Made by a program: the position numbers and the translations under genes. From Mucilaginibacter xinganensis (GTDB lineage Bacteria > Bacteroidota > Bacteroidia > Sphingobacteriales > Sphingobacteriaceae), in the NCBI GenBank assembly GCA_026225055.1, contig JAMFSA010000076.1:1-64000 (forward strand): a stretch of 64,000 bases of DNA. Reading direction: 5' to 3'. The notes beneath the pieces are model-generated. The model saw only the letters and a program-made list of their open reading frames with translations. It was not told the DNA's origin and made no database searches. This document shows, piece after piece, positions 28,141-37,168 of this stretch (its first letter is position 1; the number at the start of each line of letters is the position of its first letter).

Positions 28141-28259
28141 TTTTATATGCGGATGTGATATGCAAAGTGCCGTCGTCACGAATAAAAGAAAAGCAACAAA
28201 CATAATTCATACTAACTGATTATATTACAATACCAATTTTAACCTATAAATTTAAAACC

Positions 28260-29804
28260 ATGTACAAAGCAAAGTTTATTGCGATGCTGCTGATATTGGC
28301 AGCAGTAAAGTCAATTGCTCAACAGGCAACACCAACCCCGCAATGGCGGCCGGTATATCATTACAGTCCGCCAACAAACTGGACTAACGACCCCAACGGG
28401 TTGATCTACCTGAATGGTGAGTTTCAGTTATATTATCAAAAAAATCCCTTTGAAAACAAATGGGGGCACATGAGCTGGGGACATGCCACCAGTAAGGACC
28501 TGGTACATTGGAAAAACTACGCAGTAGCCGTACCCGAAGTAATTACAAAGGATACCACCACCTGGATCTTCTCTGGTTCGGCAGTGTTGGATAAAGATAA
28601 TACCAGTGGTTTCGGCATAAATGGTAAAGCGCCGTTAGTGGCAATTTTTACTGCTGATCAGCCAAAGCAAAAAAAGGAATCGCAATTTATTGCTTATAGT
28701 AATGATAATGGTTTATCCTATAAACTGTATGCCCACAACCCGGTTATCGATCTTAATAAAAGTGATTTCCGTGACCCCAACGTTTTTTGGTATGCGCCAA
28801 CCAAACAATGGATCATGACGGTATCAATGGTTAATGAGCACATGGTAAGATTTTATGGCTCGAAAAATCTGAAGGACTGGACAAAATTGAGTGATTTTGG
28901 GCCTTCAGGTTTTACTAAAAACGGTTGGGAGTGCCCGTCAATATTGCCATTAACAGTTGATGGTAATCCTGCCAAAACAAGATGGGCGCTGTTTGTATCA
29001 TCGGGCGGTGGGCATGGTCCGCTGATCCAGTATTTTGTTGGTAATTTTGATGGGGTAACGTTTAAAAATGATAACCCGGATGATAAAGTTTTAACGGTAG
29101 ATTATGGCGATTGCTTTTATGCCGCTATAGCCTGGCGAAATGCTCCGGCCAATAAAAAAATACTTTTAGGCTGGTTGCAAAATGGTAAGCCTGAAACTTC
29201 CCCATGGAAAGGCCAAATGGCAATCCCGCGCGAACTGTCATTAAAAACAACAGATGAAGGATTAAGACTTGTTCAAACACCATCAACCATTATCAGCTCA
29301 TCGTTATCAAAACTGGCTAATAACAATGTGTATACAGCTGCAAATTTAAGCGTTGGCAACAAAGGCGTAAAATTGTCTAAACCGGGCCATTTTAATAGCA
29401 ATGCTTACTGGATAGATGCCGAGTTTAAATTGAACGGTGCAAATAAAGCAGGGTTCAACTTAATAGAACTAAAAAATGCTGATGGTACAGTATCTAAAAA
29501 AGTAACTGTTGGTTATGATGCCGTTAAACAGGAGCTATTTGTAGATTGTACAGATGCCGAAAAGGATAATAAGCCTTCCGATAACCTGGTTTTAACAGCA
29601 CCTATGAAGGCGGTTAACGGCACAGTTAAAATACAGGTGCTGATGGACAAGTCATCACTTGAAGTATTGGGTAACGGAGGTGAAAAAGTGATTTCAACCA
29701 TGATCTATCCTGAAGCTGGCGCTAACGGATTGTCAGCATTCAGCGATGGTAAGGCGGTAATAAGCAGTTTGAAAATGTGGGATATGAGTGCGTTGGGGAA
29801 ATAA
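28260..29804 (+). CDS. GH32 fructanase (levanase/inulinase/invertase type)
   Basis: This 514-residue enzyme hydrolyses beta-fructofuranosides. The three GH32 signature residues are present: nucleophile Asp44 (WTNDPNG), transition-state stabiliser Asp172 (RDPNVFW) and acid/base Glu224 (WECPS). A five-bladed propeller (about 25-345) is followed by a beta-sandwich (about 360-510). The N-terminal signal (residues 1-20, IAQQ) has no lipobox, so it is probably periplasmic. An exo-acting enzyme releasing fructose would feed both sensor and porter. Whether it prefers inulin, levan or sucrose cannot be read from the motifs. Confidence 0.93.
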   Translation: MYKAKFIAMLLILAAVKSIAQQATPTPQWRPVYHYSPPTNWTNDPNGLIYLNGEFQLYYQKNPFENKWGHMSWGHATSKDLVHWKNYAVAVPEVITKDTTTWIFSGSAVLDKDNTSGFGINGKAPLVAIFTADQPKQKKESQFIAYSNDNGLSYKLYAHNPVIDLNKSDFRDPNVFWYAPTKQWIMTVSMVNEHMVRFYGSKNLKDWTKLSDFGPSGFTKNGWECPSILPLTVDGNPAKTRWALFVSSGGGHGPLIQYFVGNFDGVTFKNDNPDDKVLTVDYGDCFYAAIAWRNAPANKKILLGWLQNGKPETSPWKGQMAIPRELSLKTTDEGLRLVQTPSTIISSSLSKLANNNVYTAANLSVGNKGVKLSKPGHFNSNAYWIDAEFKLNGANKAGFNLIELKNADGTVSKKVTVGYDAVKQELFVDCTDAEKDNKPSDNLVLTAPMKAVNGTVKIQVLMDKSSLEVLGNGGEKVISTMIYPEAGANGLSAFSDGKAVISSLKMWDMSALGK

Positions 29805-29826
29805 GTTTGGTAATTAGCCTAATTAC

Positions 29827-29864
29827 AAAAAAAGCACAGGGCGTAATTTATGCCCTGTGCTTTT
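29827..29864. terminator. Bidirectional terminator between GH32 and GH9 genes
   Basis: aaaagcacagggc (29830-29842) pairs perfectly with gccctgtgctttt (29852-29864), 13 bp around a nine-base loop. A-run on the left and T-run on the right let it work for both converging genes. Confidence 0.88.
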
Positions 29865-29878
29865 CTCATAAAATATGA

Positions 29879-32779
29879 TTAATTCTTCTCCCATGCCGAA
29901 CCTCTAAGTTCTTTACGTTGGGGAAGATTATTGTCGGGTATAGCAACCGCTACCCAAGGCTTGTTTATTTCACTGATATGCCCGTGCCATTCCAGTTGAG
30001 CGGTTTTACCGGCTTGCAGGTTAATTTCTTTTGACGCATCATCAAGCGTTAAATTATCCACGCGAAAACTGAAGTGGTGAACCCCATTCCCCTGTGCCGT
30101 TAACCGGATAGTAATCCCGCCGTTTATATCGGTTTGTTTAGTTAGGGTATAGTTTAGCATCTCACTGGGTCTGCATTCCAGTTCGTAGGATGAACCCGGT
30201 AAAAAAGTTAGTGTTTGAGTACGCCCGCGGCTGGTAACTTTGTATTCACCTTCGGGTAAAGTTATTTTAAATTGGCTTGATATTGTACTTACCGTGATAA
30301 GCTGGTGTGTATGTACCTCCTCAAAAATCACCGGTGCATCCGCCCGACCCTGAACTGTAGCCGGGCCTTCTATGGCTGATAACAGCCAGATCCAGTTAGT
30401 TACCGGGTGGCCCCAGATCTCTTTGTAAGTCCACATGGCTTGTACGGGCCAGTAGGGTGCATCAGCTTTGCCACGGGTTTGTATGCCTACCGGTAAACCA
30501 CCAACCATATCGCCGGAAGACGGGGAGTAAAGCGGCACAAAGTCATAACCTTCGCCATACATGGTACTTTCTGCAAAAGGGTTTCGGCCGATGATCCATT
30601 CCAGTTGGCGGATTGCCAAGCCTTCAGCTGCTAAGTCACCGCGTAATTGCCCTGCGCTGGCCAATGCTTGCGCCTGTGGCAAAATAGTGCCAAAGTTACC
30701 CCGGTAATCCATCCACACCGGGAAAATCCGCAGGTAATGCCCTTTGCCTAAAGGGATACCCTGCAATACCTGCTGGCGGAATGACGGCTGCCGACTTTCG
30801 GGCACATGCCGGTATTCCGTATCAGTATAAACCGATGCAGGCATCATATCATAAGGCGCGGAATATTTGGCAATGGTTTTAAGGTATTCAGCATAAAGCG
30901 TTACCGAAGCATACCATTTTATCCAGTCGGGATGATTAGGGAAAGCATCGCAAAGCGCGGTGAGTGCCATAGCAGGTGCCTGTTCGCGGCCCCGGTGGCA
31001 ATAATGCAATATGCGTTCCTTCGTTGTAGTGGTATAAAAGAATCCGGTTAAAGGCGTATCCCAATCCGGGCGCTGTTGTTGCTGCGCGTTCATGATCACA
31101 GGCGCTAATGAGGTCGCCAGTTTTTCATATTGCTGATTTCCGGTTGCTTTCCATAAGTTTACCGACGCCAGGATAGCCTGCGCAGGCAATTCATCCTCCA
31201 CATTATTCGAATCAAATGTGCCGCGCCATATATCTTTTGATGGCTTAACAGATGACATACCTGCCACAGCAAACTGCCAGTCGCTTTCAGCAGTTTTTAA
31301 GGCATAGGCTGCTAATTCAGGGTCGTCGTTTTTTAATACCCGGTAAGCCTGCGCTTCTACGCCCGCTGCTTCAAAGTTAGCCATCGGGCTGTTTTGCGCA
31401 GTGGCGATAGGGTCGTCATCATCGCCGATTATATTATTGGTCCGGCGGCTGTTTAGCGAACCTGTATTGCGGTAGCCATCGCCAAAATTATTCTTCAATA
31501 TCCAGTCGAGACCCCATTTAGCTTCTTCGAGCACACGATCGTACAAATCAGGGTTATTATTCCGCTCATGGAGCTTCTCAGCCATGCTGAATAAAGCAGC
31601 AGTGATCTCCTCGGTACCTTCAAAACTTTGGGAGAGGTCGCCGGCATCGTGCCAGCCGCCATTGGTCACTATTTTTCTGTTACCATGGGTACAAACCCAG
31701 TCGTTATGCTCATTGCCATGTATGCCGGGTATAGCCATGCCACAGCGTTCAGCATAAAAAAAGTTGAGGGCTTTCCATACCGTGCGCTCGTAAACATCAT
31801 CGCTAATGCGGAAGGGTTTGGTCACCACGTCCCCGGCGGAGAGTACATAGTTGCCCGGTTTTCTTATCTCCGAAAAATCCATTACCTGGAATTTGCCGAT
31901 AGAAGAACTGACATTAGCTACAGGTTTGCTCAATACGACCTGGTGATTATCCTGATCGATCAACTTAAAAGTTTTTGCATCGATGTTACTGATGATAGCG
32001 CTTTTTTGAGCCCCGGTTTGGTAACCGGTATGCGGGTAAGCAATGCGGCCTTTCCATACATCCCAGCCTTCTATCTTATCAGGATCAACCTTCTCCAGAT
32101 CTAACTGATCAAAATAAAAACGGATCTTATCGGCTTCGCCGGGATAACTGCCGGATAAGCCATAGGATATTTCAAAGCTGGTTACTTTATCCCGCGCAAC
32201 GTTGCTGATCTCCCAAACAACGTGGTTCCACTGATGATTTTTCAGCACCCATGAAGTTTGGCCTTCCTGCCCGAATATGGCAGGCAGCTTTTCCTTGCCA
32301 TCATTATACAACTGGGCATCCAGCGCGGTGGTATAAAAGCCGGGCAGGTCGGGGTAGATCCAGATAGAGATGCGGTTATATTTGGTCCAGTCCTCGCCGT
32401 TGAACATGCGTCTGATACCTGATCTTCCCCAGCCCCGGCCATTGAGCGGTGCGGGGCCGTTAAGGCGGGTAGGGGTGGTCATTAATAGCGATTGACTGCC
32501 CTCATGAACGAATTGTTTTGATAATTCGATAGTAGCCACAGAGCTGCTGGAATCGGCAGTAGTAATTACTTTGCGGGCGTCAACCACCTGCACGCCGGAT
32601 GAGGTGAACGAGCGCCAGTTATCCAGGTGCTCCATATCATCCAGCGGCCGCTTATCATATACCTTTTTGTTTAACCAGCGATATGCTGCCGAATCTTTAA
32701 ATTCTGCTTCCATTGGCTTACGTTCAAAGTAAAAGCCGGACAATAGGGCGAGTGCCAGGAAAGGGTAAAGGTGTTTCAT
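29879..32779 (-). CDS. GH9 family glycoside hydrolase
   Basis: This 966-residue exported enzyme has a signal-like N-terminus (about 1-18). A carbohydrate-binding-like beta-sandwich (about 60-250) precedes the CelD-type immunoglobulin-like domain (about 255-345), then the (alpha/alpha)6 GH9 domain (about 350-800) with catalytic pair Asp378 and Asp381 in GGWHDAGD. The late region contains IIGRNPFAES and a Glu in TYKEIWGHPVTNW that is a candidate acid, but the usual C-terminal GH9 signature is divergent. A beta domain of about 150 residues ends the protein. GH9 enzymes usually cut beta-1,4-glucans; this subgroup's substrate is uncertain. It converges on the fructan locus and is not part of it. 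Confidence 0.82.
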   Translation of the reverse strand: MKHLYPFLALALLSGFYFERKPMEAEFKDSAAYRWLNKKVYDKRPLDDMEHLDNWRSFTSSGVQVVDARKVITTADSSSSVATIELSKQFVHEGSQSLLMTTPTRLNGPAPLNGRGWGRSGIRRMFNGEDWTKYNRISIWIYPDLPGFYTTALDAQLYNDGKEKLPAIFGQEGQTSWVLKNHQWNHVVWEISNVARDKVTSFEISYGLSGSYPGEADKIRFYFDQLDLEKVDPDKIEGWDVWKGRIAYPHTGYQTGAQKSAIISNIDAKTFKLIDQDNHQVVLSKPVANVSSSIGKFQVMDFSEIRKPGNYVLSAGDVVTKPFRISDDVYERTVWKALNFFYAERCGMAIPGIHGNEHNDWVCTHGNRKIVTNGGWHDAGDLSQSFEGTEEITAALFSMAEKLHERNNNPDLYDRVLEEAKWGLDWILKNNFGDGYRNTGSLNSRRTNNIIGDDDDPIATAQNSPMANFEAAGVEAQAYRVLKNDDPELAAYALKTAESDWQFAVAGMSSVKPSKDIWRGTFDSNNVEDELPAQAILASVNLWKATGNQQYEKLATSLAPVIMNAQQQQRPDWDTPLTGFFYTTTTKERILHYCHRGREQAPAMALTALCDAFPNHPDWIKWYASVTLYAEYLKTIAKYSAPYDMMPASVYTDTEYRHVPESRQPSFRQQVLQGIPLGKGHYLRIFPVWMDYRGNFGTILPQAQALASAGQLRGDLAAEGLAIRQLEWIIGRNPFAESTMYGEGYDFVPLYSPSSGDMVGGLPVGIQTRGKADAPYWPVQAMWTYKEIWGHPVTNWIWLLSAIEGPATVQGRADAPVIFEEVHTHQLITVSTISSQFKITLPEGEYKVTSRGRTQTLTFLPGSSYELECRPSEMLNYTLTKQTDINGGITIRLTAQGNGVHHFSFRVDNLTLDDASKEINLQAGKTAQLEWHGHISEINKPWVAVAIPDNNLPQRKELRGSAWEKN

Positions 32780-33014
32780 GCGGAACTGATTGACTTATAA
32801 AGTAAAAGAAGCGTTTTTGGCTGATATTTTTGGGGATAGGATATAAATACAACCGGTTTCGGCCTCTACATTACTTCTACAACAGTAATTATGGAACAGT
32901 GTATTGGTTTTATGCTCATTTTCGATAAAAAAATACCATGTTTTGATCTGTTCTCTTTGGGATTAAACAGCTAACTTGAAAATTCTTAACCTTGAACTAA
33001 TAATACCACCAGTT

Positions 33015-34133
33015 ATGAATACCAGGAGAGATTTCTTGAAAAAAGCAGGCCTTGCCGGTTTGGCATTGCAATTGGTTCCAGTTTTATCATGGGCAGAAAA
33101 AGCAACTCCTGTTAAAACAGTTAGCGAAGGCCGTGTATTGCGGGTAGCCATTATGGGCCTTGGAAGTTACGGCACAAGGGTAGCTGAAGCCATGCGGTCA
33201 TGCACCCGGGCTAAACTGGTTGGCGTGATAAGTGGTACACCGTCAAAAATCGCCGACTGGCAAAGTAAATATGGTATACCTGCAAAGAACTGCTACAATT
33301 ATGAAAATTTTGATGCCATAAAAAACAATCCCGATATTGACGCGGTATACATAATAACACCTAATGCCCTTCATCGCGATCAGGTGATACGTGTTGCTAA
33401 AGCCGGCAAACATGTGATCTGTGAAAAGCCAATGGCTATAAATGCCAAAGAAGGGCAGGAAATGGCAGATGCCTGCAAGGCGGCAAACGTGCAATTACTG
33501 GTAGGCTACAGAATGCACTTTGAACCTAAAACGCTGGAAGTGATCCGCAAAAGAAAAGCGGGCGATTTTGGAAAGATTGCTTTCTTCCAGGGGTTATGCG
33601 GGTTTACTATTGGCGACCCTACACAGTGGCGCTTGAATAAGCAACTATCAGGCGGAGGATCAATGATGGATATAGGGATTTATGCGGTGAATGGTGCCCG
33701 TTACATGGTGGGAGAGGAACCTGTTTGGGTTACGGCCCAGGAAACGAAAACCGACCCGGTTAAGTTTAAGGAAGGTATAGATGAAACCATCCAGTTCCAG
33801 TTTGGTTTCCCGAGCGGCGCTGTTGCATCGTGCCTGTCTACCTATCAAATGAACCATCTCGATAAATTTTTCCTGAACGGAGCAAAGGGGTATGCAGAAC
33901 TACAGCCCTCAACGGGATATGGGCCGATAATGGGCCATACAAACGATGGCGAGCTTACCCAGCCGATAACTACCCACCAAACAGTGCAGATGGATAAAAT
34001 GGCAGCTATCCTGTTTGACGGACTGCAACCCGAAGTGCCTATTGATGGTCAGGAAGCGATCAGGGACTTGAAGGTGATCGACGCGATTTATCTTGCCGCA
34101 AAAACAGGCAAAAAGATTGAGATCTCCGTTTAA
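33015..34133 (+). CDS. Tat-exported Gfo/Idh/MocA family oxidoreductase
   Basis: This 372-residue enzyme begins with a twin-arginine signal (NTRRDFLKKAGLAG). A Rossmann domain contains MGLGSYGTRVAEAM and the family motif CEKPMA with the catalytic lysine. A C-terminal alpha/beta dimer domain includes GGGSMMDIGIYAVNGARYMVG. The length and signal resemble glucose-fructose oxidoreductase, a periplasmic NADP-holding enzyme. I use ATG 33015; an upstream TTG adds residues before the Tat signal. It diverges from the GH9 gene with 235 bases between. The substrate is probably a sugar. Confidence 0.88.
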   Translation: MNTRRDFLKKAGLAGLALQLVPVLSWAEKATPVKTVSEGRVLRVAIMGLGSYGTRVAEAMRSCTRAKLVGVISGTPSKIADWQSKYGIPAKNCYNYENFDAIKNNPDIDAVYIITPNALHRDQVIRVAKAGKHVICEKPMAINAKEGQEMADACKAANVQLLVGYRMHFEPKTLEVIRKRKAGDFGKIAFFQGLCGFTIGDPTQWRLNKQLSGGGSMMDIGIYAVNGARYMVGEEPVWVTAQETKTDPVKFKEGIDETIQFQFGFPSGAVASCLSTYQMNHLDKFFLNGAKGYAELQPSTGYGPIMGHTNDGELTQPITTHQTVQMDKMAAILFDGLQPEVPIDGQEAIRDLKVIDAIYLAAKTGKKIEISV

Positions 34134-34317
34134 TTGATAGCTATTACAAGCTAACTTCTTTTACAGCCCAATATTCAGGTTGCAGGCTATAATTTGTAGC
34201 ATCACAACTTAAATATGCCCTTCAATTAATTATGTGGCATAATCCATTCGTTATATAATTTCAGCAAACAGTACATTCATCGATTTAAATTATGTGTTAA
34301 TCGATTCATTTTGAGCT

Positions 34318-34341
34318 TTGAATTAGCAGTGCTTTACTTTT
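34318..34341 (+). promoter_or_regulatory. Promoter-like element shared with 62-83
   Basis: TTGAATTAG followed by agtgctttactttt (34328-34341), the same 14-mer as at 70-83, ends 38 bases before the start of the PepSY-like gene. Two copies in different loci suggest a common regulator or sigma factor, but two instances are few. Confidence 0.3.
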
Positions 34342-34378
34342 AATTCAAATTTATAACGCCTACAAAACCCCTATTAAA

Positions 34379-35293
34379 ATGAAAAAAAATTACGCATTTG
34401 TAATAGCAGCATTCCTGCTGTTATTATTTACTTCATGTTCAAAAGATGCTGTTAAGTCAACAAAAAGCAGTACTTCAACATCTACAATCACATCAACAGA
34501 ATTAAGCAGTACACAGGGCATATCACTGGCCGTTACTGATTCAACCGGCAGCAGCGATACACTTTATGCGATTAAGTGTTATCCAAAGGGTGGCAAGCCT
34601 GACTCCATCGCATTCAGCAGCTTGCCAACCGCTGTCGGTACTTATTTAACCGCAAATTACTCGGGTTACACCGTTTTGAAGATTTTTAAAACGTTAACTT
34701 CATCAGGCAGTATTGATGGTTATGTGGTGGTTATAAAATATGATGGCAAGCCTGTTGCGCTTAAATTTGATTCAAGCGGCACTTTTGTTTCAGTATTGGA
34801 GCAAGTGGATATAGAGGATATCAAATCGGGTCAACCATGGCATTCCGGCGGTCCGTTTGGTGATCGTAATGGCAAGCACCAGGATACTTTGGCTATCAGC
34901 GCGCTGCCAGCCACCATCACCGCTTATTTTAAAGCAAATTATCCTGCTGATACGCTATTGCATGCAGTAATCAACCCCGACAGCAGTTATACCATCACCA
35001 GTAAGGATAATGCCTTGTTTGTGACTAATTTCTCAGCTAAACTAAAGTTTGTTAACCGGATAGAGATACTTCCTTTCGCGCCGCAAAAACCAGTAAAAGA
35101 GGCTGATCTTTTAACCAGTATAACTACTTATTTAACAACTACCTACCCGGGTTATGTGTTTGATAATGCTTTTGAAATATTGAAAGGTAGCACAGTTCAG
35201 GACTATATAGTATTTATTGATGCTAATAACACACGTTACGCCATAGCGTTTGGCTCAAGCGGGACGTTTATAAAAAGTGTTACCCTAAAATAG
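34379..35293 (+). CDS. PepSY-like (PF11396-type) repeat lipoprotein
   Basis: This 304-residue lipoprotein has lipobox FTSC (Cys20), then a Ser/Thr-rich linker (about 24-60). Three repeats follow, each built as L-P-x-x-I/V-x-x-Y-x-x-x-x-Y-P/S-G/A-x, with strands such as VVIKYDGKPVALKFDSSGTFVSVLE. They start near residues 82, 175 and 240. This matches the small PepSY-like domains common as secreted proteins in Bacteroidota, whose role is unknown. It stands alone, with its own promoter-like element and a terminator behind it. Confidence 0.75.
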   Translation: MKKNYAFVIAAFLLLLFTSCSKDAVKSTKSSTSTSTITSTELSSTQGISLAVTDSTGSSDTLYAIKCYPKGGKPDSIAFSSLPTAVGTYLTANYSGYTVLKIFKTLTSSGSIDGYVVVIKYDGKPVALKFDSSGTFVSVLEQVDIEDIKSGQPWHSGGPFGDRNGKHQDTLAISALPATITAYFKANYPADTLLHAVINPDSSYTITSKDNALFVTNFSAKLKFVNRIEILPFAPQKPVKEADLLTSITTYLTTTYPGYVFDNAFEILKGSTVQDYIVFIDANNTRYAIAFGSSGTFIKSVTLK

Positions 35294-35320
35294 CCCCTTA
35301 CTACCCTGTTTATATATATG

Positions 35321-35350
35321 AAAAGCTACTCGAAATCGGGTAGCTTTTTT
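35321..35350. terminator. Bidirectional terminator
   Basis: aaaagctactcg (35321-35332) pairs with cgggtagctttt (35337-35348), one G-U pair, AAAT loop, followed by T. It separates the PepSY-like gene from the end of the minus-strand operon and can serve both. Confidence 0.85.
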
Positions 35351-35375
35351 ATTCTTCAATTTTTTTAAAAATAAT

Positions 35376-35996
35376 TTATTTGCATTTGTTTAACCCGTCC
35401 GTGCTCGAGTCATCGCCGGGTTTAATGATCAGGGCTTTTTCAAAATAGCCTTTGGCCTCATCTTTTTTACCATCCATTAATAACGACCATCCCAGCATAT
35501 GGTTACCATCATAATCATAAGGATATAAAGTAGCTACCGTTTTGAATAACCTGATGGATACATCATATTGCTTACGGTTATAATAAATAATACCTGCCCA
35601 ATAACAGGCTTGTGTATTTTGCGGATCTATTTTTAATATCGCCAGGTACTGCTCAAGCACTTTATCCCAACTCTGCAAAAAAGATAAAGGTTTTACAAAG
35701 CCAAATTTCGCCTCGATAGAGCTGGGTTTAAGCGTAACCGCTTTTTGATAGTAATTTTTTGATGCGTTGTAGTTTTGATTTAAATAATGCAGCCAGCCTA
35801 ATCTTATATTTATTTCGTAACTGTTATCGGTATAGTAAGGAGATATATCATTTATGGCGGCAGTATAATTTTTGTTCAGTTCGTCGGTATAACTATTATG
35901 AAAGGCTTTTTGTAACACAGCATTACTTTGGGCATGCACATTTACAACCAGCAAACACATCGGAACCAGTATTAAACTTCGTTTTAAAATTTCCAT
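35376..35996 (-). CDS. Exported TPR protein, last gene of the PqqD/ATP-grasp operon
   Basis: This 206-residue protein has a signal peptide (about 1-22, NVHAQ) and about four tetratricopeptide repeats (NYTAAINDISPYY, LNQNYNASKNYYQKAVTLKPSSIEAKFG, WAGIIYYNRKQYDVSIRLFKTVATLYP, GWSLLMDGKKDEAKGYFEKALIIKPGDDS). Such proteins act as periplasmic scaffolds, for example next to outer-membrane export pores. Its start overlaps the end of the upstream gene by 13 bases, so the two are probably translationally coupled and work together. Confidence 0.85.
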   Translation of the reverse strand: MEILKRSLILVPMCLLVVNVHAQSNAVLQKAFHNSYTDELNKNYTAAINDISPYYTDNSYEINIRLGWLHYLNQNYNASKNYYQKAVTLKPSSIEAKFGFVKPLSFLQSWDKVLEQYLAILKIDPQNTQACYWAGIIYYNRKQYDVSIRLFKTVATLYPYDYDGNHMLGWSLLMDGKKDEAKGYFEKALIIKPGDDSSTDGLNKCK

Positions 35997-37168
35997 ACAA
36001 TACCTACAGTAACTGAGTTTTGATCATATTTTAAGGACTGGTATGCATCAGACTTCTTTTCATAGAAATAGTTTAACTGCAACTGCACATTATTATTTAA
36101 CTGATAATATGCCGATTCGCCGCATTTAAATGTGGTATTATCAATGCCATCATAAACGTACAAGCCATCCGCATCTAAATAATCATCTAAATTACCTAAT
36201 GTAACAGAAGATTCGAGCCAGGTATTTTTAATTAATTTAAAACCTAATACCTGGTCAAAAATAAAATTTTTGGCTGAACTTAATTCTTTAACCGATGCCC
36301 TGCTGATAGCATACAGATCAAAATTACCAAAAGGATAATATGTTAATTGTGCATTATATTGTTCCAGCGATTTATTATTAAGCCAGCCGAAATTAGCGTC
36401 GGCTTGCGCATCAATATAGGTGCCGGCATATTTTAACCCTATTAACCCCAAATTACTGTTATAAGTAGTGTTATCAAATTTTGTGTTAAGATAATGATAA
36501 GCTCCGATAATCGCTATGCTTTGATTAACAGCAAAACTCATTTTAGCATAGTATTCCTTTTGTTGATCAGCAAGATCTAAAGATTTAAAATGAGGCCTTT
36601 TAATGTCATACAATTCAAAAATCCCCTGGTTAAAATACGATACCGATTGCTCTAATTGCAGTCGCCAGCCAATGCGGTTACCAATACCAATGCGGGAGTA
36701 AAATGCATTATTGCGGTTGATATCGTTATTTTGTTTGATGCCGGTTTCGGCATTTATATCGGTTAATACCGGTGTGTTAATGCCATCTTTGCGTAGGGTT
36801 TCTTCATCAAGATAGGATAAGTTGTAAATAGCATACAGCTCGTCGTTCAGGTATTTATCACAGTAGTAGGCGTAATACCGCGCGGTGATGTTATAGGGGT
36901 CTTTAATTAAAACCTCGTTATATTGTTTTAGCGCACGTTTATAATCAGCGGTGATAAAGTTAGCATAGGCAAGCCTGAGCCTGAGAGCGGTAAAATCAGT
37001 GCCGTTGGCTATAGATTGGTTACCAAAGGCGATGAGTTGTTTCCAGTTGCCCGCATTATACAGGTCGGTAGATACACTATCAGCTACCTGCAAAGCGTTT
37101 ACCTGTGCTTTGGCCGTATGTATCATTGCCACAAACAATAAAAAGATCAAGTACTTTCTTTTATCCAT
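35984..37168 (-). CDS. TPR plus YaiO-like outer-membrane beta-barrel protein
   Basis: This 394-residue protein has a signal peptide (about 1-21, KAQ), a short TPR region (about 30-120, LAYANFITADYKRALKQYNEVLIKDPYNITARYYAYYC) and about 250 residues of alternating, aromatic-rich strands ending NSVTVGIVWKF, a typical barrel C-terminus. This layout resembles YaiO-type outer-membrane proteins, often found with envelope polysaccharide genes. Its start overlaps the preceding fusion gene by 22 bases and its end overlaps the TPR gene by 13. A pore or docking site for the operon's product is a reasonable inference. Confidence 0.78.
   Translation of the reverse strand: MDKRKYLIFLLFVAMIHTAKAQVNALQVADSVSTDLYNAGNWKQLIAFGNQSIANGTDFTALRLRLAYANFITADYKRALKQYNEVLIKDPYNITARYYAYYCDKYLNDELYAIYNLSYLDEETLRKDGINTPVLTDINAETGIKQNNDINRNNAFYSRIGIGNRIGWRLQLEQSVSYFNQGIFELYDIKRPHFKSLDLADQQKEYYAKMSFAVNQSIAIIGAYHYLNTKFDNTTYNSNLGLIGLKYAGTYIDAQADANFGWLNNKSLEQYNAQLTYYPFGNFDLYAISRASVKELSSAKNFIFDQVLGFKLIKNTWLESSVTLGNLDDYLDADGLYVYDGIDNTTFKCGESAYYQLNNNVQLQLNYFYEKKSDAYQSLKYDQNSVTVGIVWKF

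Noticed and set aside
31628..32104. 158-codon plus-strand open frame
   Set aside because: It lies wholly inside the GH9 gene on the other strand, whose domains are clear, and its product has no recognisable motif or start signal.
29879..32779. GH9 gene as part of the fructan locus
   Set aside because: It converges on the GH32 gene across a strong bidirectional terminator and its family acts on beta-glucans.
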